Shown in pieces: positions 61,070 to 64,000 of a stretch of DNA of 64,000 bases. The position numbers and the translations under genes are program-made. This DNA comes from 21-14-0-10-47-8 sp966211455 (GTDB lineage Bacteria; Bdellovibrionota; Bdellovibrionia; Bdellovibrionales; Bdellovibrionaceae). The DNA lies in NCBI GenBank assembly GCA_966211455.1, contig CBIHNI010000007.1, positions 124,001 to 188,000 of the forward strand, given 5' to 3'. The notes under the pieces were generated by a model that searched no databases, was not told the origin of the DNA, and saw only the letters and a list, made by a program, of their open reading frames with translations. Each line of letters begins with the position of its first letter. Positions within the stretch are counted from its first letter, which is position 1.

Positions 61070-61765
61070 TCAAATATTTTTTAACAGATTGTTATAAACT
61101 TCGTCCTTATCGACAAAGGTGCAACCGTATCCGGTGGCACCATTGGGTTGGGGTTTCACCCAAACCACGCGCACATCGAACACATACTGCTTGGCCGGCT
61201 GTCCCAGCATGATGCTCATCCGAACCAGATCGCCCGATTCCAAGACCAGGTCGACCCCTTCGCTTTCAAAATAGGCGCCACTTAAAGACAGATTCTTCAT
61301 CTGCCCCGCCAGCTTTCCGCTTTTGGTGTCGGAACTGATTTCGGCCGGCTGATCGGTCAAATAGCGTGGATGCCCCTGCTTCTGCCCTTCCTTGAATTTC
61401 TGCATCAGATCGTTCACCGCCCGGTACAAAGCAAAGCCATCCACCGGCATTTTGAGCATGCGAACTTTCGAGAAATGCTGACTGAGCTGCATCAGCGGCG
61501 CGCTGATCGCCGAGCATAAAAAAACGATCGACTGATGTGGAGGAACGTCCTTGCGGAGCTTGGTGAAAAAGAATCCCTGCGTGAGATCATCTTCAGGAAG
61601 ATGCAGAACCAAAACGTCAGGAGCTTGAGTCGTCCAGTAAGTGATATCTTGAGCGAACGAGGCTGTGGTCTCGATCGAGAGCCCACCGGGGTTGTGGTAT
61701 TGAGCCACTTCTTCGATCTTGGTTTGTTCATCAAAAGATGTACTGATGATCAAGATCCGCTTCAA
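61070..61765 (-). CDS. receiver-like plus PilZ domain protein
   Basis: A 231-residue protein. Residues 1-125 have the alternating strand-helix order of a response-regulator receiver (ILIISTSFDE, DVLVLHLPEDDL, SIVFLCSAI), but no clear phospho-acceptor Asp environment. Residues about 135-225 form a PilZ domain with NLSLSGAYFES (D/N-x-S-x-x-G). The RxxxR motif is incomplete: GHPRY has only the second Arg, with Gln in the first position, so c-di-GMP binding is uncertain. TTG 61765 with GGGGAGAG just upstream is the likely start. Confidence 0.78.
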   Translation of the reverse strand: MKRILIISTSFDEQTKIEEVAQYHNPGGLSIETTASFAQDITYWTTQAPDVLVLHLPEDDLTQGFFFTKLRKDVPPHQSIVFLCSAISAPLMQLSQHFSKVRMLKMPVDGFALYRAVNDLMQKFKEGQKQGHPRYLTDQPAEISSDTKSGKLAGQMKNLSLSGAYFESEGVDLVLESGDLVRMSIMLGQPAKQYVFDVRVVWVKPQPNGATGYGCTFVDKDEVYNNLLKNI

Positions 61766-61794
61766 CTCTCCCCGCCTTCCTTGCTCTTAGAGTG

Positions 61795-61827
61795 AAAAAG
61801 ATCCGCAGGCCCAAAAGCCCGCGGACC
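61795..61827 (-). terminator. intrinsic terminator of gltA
   Basis: On the minus strand GGTCCGCGGGC and GCCTGCGGATC pair over eleven positions (two G-U) followed by TTTTTC, 18 bp past the citrate synthase stop. Confidence 0.8.
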
Positions 61828-61844
61828 GAAAAAAATTGAACGAA

Positions 61845-62987
61845 CTAGCGCTTTTCAACTGGGGACCATTTCAGGCCGCTTTTTCCAGTCCATTTTCCGC
61901 GCGGACGGTAGATGCGATTGTTCGCATACTGCTCCATCGCGTGCGCGATCCAACCGCTGATACGAGACACCGCGAAGATCGGAGTGTAAATATCGATCGG
62001 AATTCCCATGCTGTAATAAACAGTCGCTGAATAGAAATCCACGTTCGGCATCAAACCTTTTTCTTTGTTCATGGTATCGTCGATCAAAGTCGACATTTCA
62101 TACCACTGTGGTTCGCCGATTTCTTTGGTCAGTTTTTGGCTGATCTTACGAAGAATCGCGGCACGAGGGTCGCCGTTTTTGTAAACGCGGTGACCGATAC
62201 CCATGACTTTTTCTTTCGCGTTCAAAGCATCTTTGACAAATTGCTGAGCTTTATCCATGGTGCCGATTTTCTTCAGCATCAACATCACTTGCTCGTTCGC
62301 ACCGCCATGCAAAGGACCTTTCAAAGCGCCCAATGCTGAAACCATCGCCGAATGCATATCGCTCAAAGATGAAGTCGTCACACGTGTCGCAAACGCCGAG
62401 CAGTTCAGCTCGTGATCCGCGTGCAAAATCAAGCAGGTGTCGAAAACTTTCACCATCTCTGCCTTTGGTTCTTGTCCGCCTTTCAGCATGTACATAAAGT
62501 TCCAAGCGACAGATTTGTCCGCCTTCGGAGCCACCGGTTCTTTACCGTTGCGAATGGCTTCATAAGCGCAAACCAAAGTTCCCATTTTCGCTGTCAAACG
62601 GATCGCTTTGCGAGCGTTCGCTTGCGGGCTGTTGTCATTGGCATCAACATCCCAGTGAGACATCAAAGAAACCGCCGTGCGCAACCAAGCCATCGGGTGA
62701 ACTTTGGTTGGAATCGTTTTCAGAACTTTGATCAAATCCGGGTGAAGAGCGTATTCGGCCGCCAGATCTTTTTTGAATTGCTCAAGCTCACTGGCTTTTG
62801 GCAAACGATCGTTCCACAACAGGAACGTCGTCTCTTCGAAAGTTGAATGCTCGGCCAAATCTTCGATTGTGTAACCGCGATAAACCAATGTGGCATCGTG
62901 AATTGTTGAAACTGCTGTTGAACAAGCGACGACTCCTTCAAGTCCTCGGTCCAACGCGCCTTCGTATATCGGTGCTGCTTCCGCCAT
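61845..62987 (-). CDS. gltA: citrate synthase
   Basis: A 380-residue enzyme with catalytic His in HADHELNCSAF, His in MGIGHRVYKNGDPRA and Asp in NVDFYSATVYY, plus GPLHGGANEQV. It condenses acetyl-CoA and oxaloacetate in the TCA cycle. The length matches the short, dimeric type that lacks the N-terminal domain of the E. coli enzyme; a 2-methylcitrate synthase cannot be excluded by sequence alone. AAAGGAAAGG lies before the ATG and a terminator follows. Confidence 0.93.
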   Translation of the reverse strand: MAEAAPIYEGALDRGLEGVVACSTAVSTIHDATLVYRGYTIEDLAEHSTFEETTFLLWNDRLPKASELEQFKKDLAAEYALHPDLIKVLKTIPTKVHPMAWLRTAVSLMSHWDVDANDNSPQANARKAIRLTAKMGTLVCAYEAIRNGKEPVAPKADKSVAWNFMYMLKGGQEPKAEMVKVFDTCLILHADHELNCSAFATRVTTSSLSDMHSAMVSALGALKGPLHGGANEQVMLMLKKIGTMDKAQQFVKDALNAKEKVMGIGHRVYKNGDPRAAILRKISQKLTKEIGEPQWYEMSTLIDDTMNKEKGLMPNVDFYSATVYYSMGIPIDIYTPIFAVSRISGWIAHAMEQYANNRIYRPRGKWTGKSGLKWSPVEKR

Positions 62988-63029
62988 AAAAACCTTTCCT
63001 TTCAGGTCATTCAGAATTTTATAAATTTC

Positions 63030-63938
63030 CTATGAAGAGCCTTTTTTAGCAAGTTTTATCACCCGGTCTTTCACCTCGGTGACAAGAACAGTTTGATCTC
63101 TTGAGGGCTCTGTTTGCCCAGTGAACTGCTCCACTTGATATAATATCTCGTTGCGTAGATCATGCACTCCAGCACGCGGAGCGCGATGCACCGTTTTGAG
63201 CAATCGCTCTTTCCCGAAATGATTTTCGGCATGAGCCGCGTTCCAAACTCCCTCTGTGCAGAGAATCAAACGATCGCGCGGTCCCAGCGGAATTGCGTGG
63301 GTCAAAGGCTTCTCTTCATAGTCCTTACGCAAAGGACCGGTCGAAGGCTCCAACCAGCTGGCTTGCTCTTTACCATGAACTTGCAGCAAGCCGGCAATAT
63401 GGCCGACACAGGCGTATTTCAATTCATAATTGCGGCGATCGACCACACCGTAAAACAAGCTTGCAGACTCTTGCTTCTGGATGTTGGGAACGATTTCGGC
63501 CGCCATCAAGGCAACCACTTGATCCGGTTCTAAGCCACGGCGCGCCTCGATCTGAGCTGAAAGCTTCATGAGAACTGACAAAAAAAGTGCCGACATGGTG
63601 TAACCCGAACTGCTGGACAAAATAATGCCGAATTTCAAGCGATCGTCATGTTCGAAGATATCGAAATAATCGCCGCCCGATTTCATCCCCGGAATAAATT
63701 TTGTGGAAAACTCGATGCCCGGAATATTGGGAATCTCGGTCGGAGTGAGCAGCTTCTGGATCAACCCCGCAAGCTTCAGCTCTTGCCCCAGCTCGGCAAT
63801 CATCTTTTCCATGCCGTCGTTGGCCTTCCGCAACTCTTGACGGTAACGCTTCAGTTCCTGATCTCTTTGCTTCAGCTCTTGCTGCAGTTCTTCGATCTTC
63901 TCTTGAAGCTCTTTTTCGGTGCTTTTGTCTTTGCTCAT
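63030..63938 (-). CDS. SpoIIE/RsbU-like phosphatase domain protein, degenerate metal site
   Basis: A 302-residue cytoplasmic protein. Residues 3-60 form a charged coiled coil (KELQEKIEELQQELKQRDQE). The rest follows the PP2C-like SpoIIE/RsbU layout: IPGMKSGGDYFDIF retains the first Asp, but the usual GDVxGHG is LSSSSGYTMSALF, TDG is TEG, and the final DD-x-T is RDQT. Loss of several metal ligands suggests weak or no phosphatase activity. It may regulate by binding a partner, for example in an anti-sigma network. No partner gene is adjacent. The last 62 bp of the window (63939-64000) hold no recognisable feature. Confidence 0.75.
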   Translation of the reverse strand: MSKDKSTEKELQEKIEELQQELKQRDQELKRYRQELRKANDGMEKMIAELGQELKLAGLIQKLLTPTEIPNIPGIEFSTKFIPGMKSGGDYFDIFEHDDRLKFGIILSSSSGYTMSALFLSVLMKLSAQIEARRGLEPDQVVALMAAEIVPNIQKQESASLFYGVVDRRNYELKYACVGHIAGLLQVHGKEQASWLEPSTGPLRKDYEEKPLTHAIPLGPRDRLILCTEGVWNAAHAENHFGKERLLKTVHRAPRAGVHDLRNEILYQVEQFTGQTEPSRDQTVLVTEVKDRVIKLAKKGSS

Positions 63939-64000
63939 AGGTGGTCGACTTTCCGAATAAATGCTTCTCTATTCTAGAGTCTATCCGGAGCCTTGGCTTG

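Overview
The window looks like chromosomal DNA of a flagellated, Gram-negative, Bdellovibrio-like predator or a close relative in the Bdellovibrionota. This is an inference. It rests on the density of signal-peptide lipoproteins and outer-membrane beta-barrels, a row of short flagellins with FliA (sigma-28) type promoters, a transmembrane Ser/Thr kinase with an HRDxSPQN catalytic loop and a PEGA domain, a PilZ protein, and many coupled overlapping genes on a balanced-GC background. No rRNA, tRNA or CRISPR array was seen.

Region 1 (1-2.7 kb) holds a truncated HTH gene with a 40-bp perfect hairpin beside it, a lipoprotein, a short-chain dehydrogenase and an RNase HI with an extra C-terminal hybrid-binding-like domain. 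Region 2 (2.7-24.1 kb) is the most distinctive part. It carries three giant (1150-1370 aa) met-zincin metalloprotease lipoproteins, three related small beta-barrel proteins and two paralogous giant helical lipoproteins, arranged as two consecutive minus-strand groups and one divergent plus-strand pair. I read it as one cell-surface protease system that has been duplicated in place. Region 3 (24-36 kb) has an AddAB-type helicase-nuclease behind a three-gene group of FadL/PorV-like barrels and a Cys-rich lipoprotein, then further surface proteins and coaE.

Region 4 (36-43 kb) carries a receptor-like kinase followed by an acyl-CoA synthetase, a small secreted matrixin-like protease with a membrane-anchored partner, two envelope proteins and a FlaG-like protein. 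Region 5 (43-48.2 kb) has three D0/D1-only flagellins. They are separated by intergenic DNA rich in hairpins: FliA promoters, terminators, a 107-bp element with 22-bp inverted ends, a RAYT transposase bracketed by REP elements, and a perfect 62-bp REPIN in the third flagellin's 3' region. Region 6 (48.3-53.8 kb) has a 3D-domain lipoprotein and a tight operon ferredoxin-nth-DoxX-thiB-thiP-thiQ. Region 7 (53.9-64 kb) is housekeeping and signalling: GNAT protein, lipoprotein, elbB, ddl, XRE regulator, zinc ribbon protein, an aldehyde-dehydrogenase-fold protein lacking its catalytic residues, an N6-adenine methyltransferase, HIT protein, PilZ protein, citrate synthase and a SpoIIE/RsbU-like phosphatase with altered metal-binding residues.

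Most functional calls come from motifs read by eye. Family names are firm where catalytic motifs are complete. The roles suggested for the surface-protein clusters are inference.
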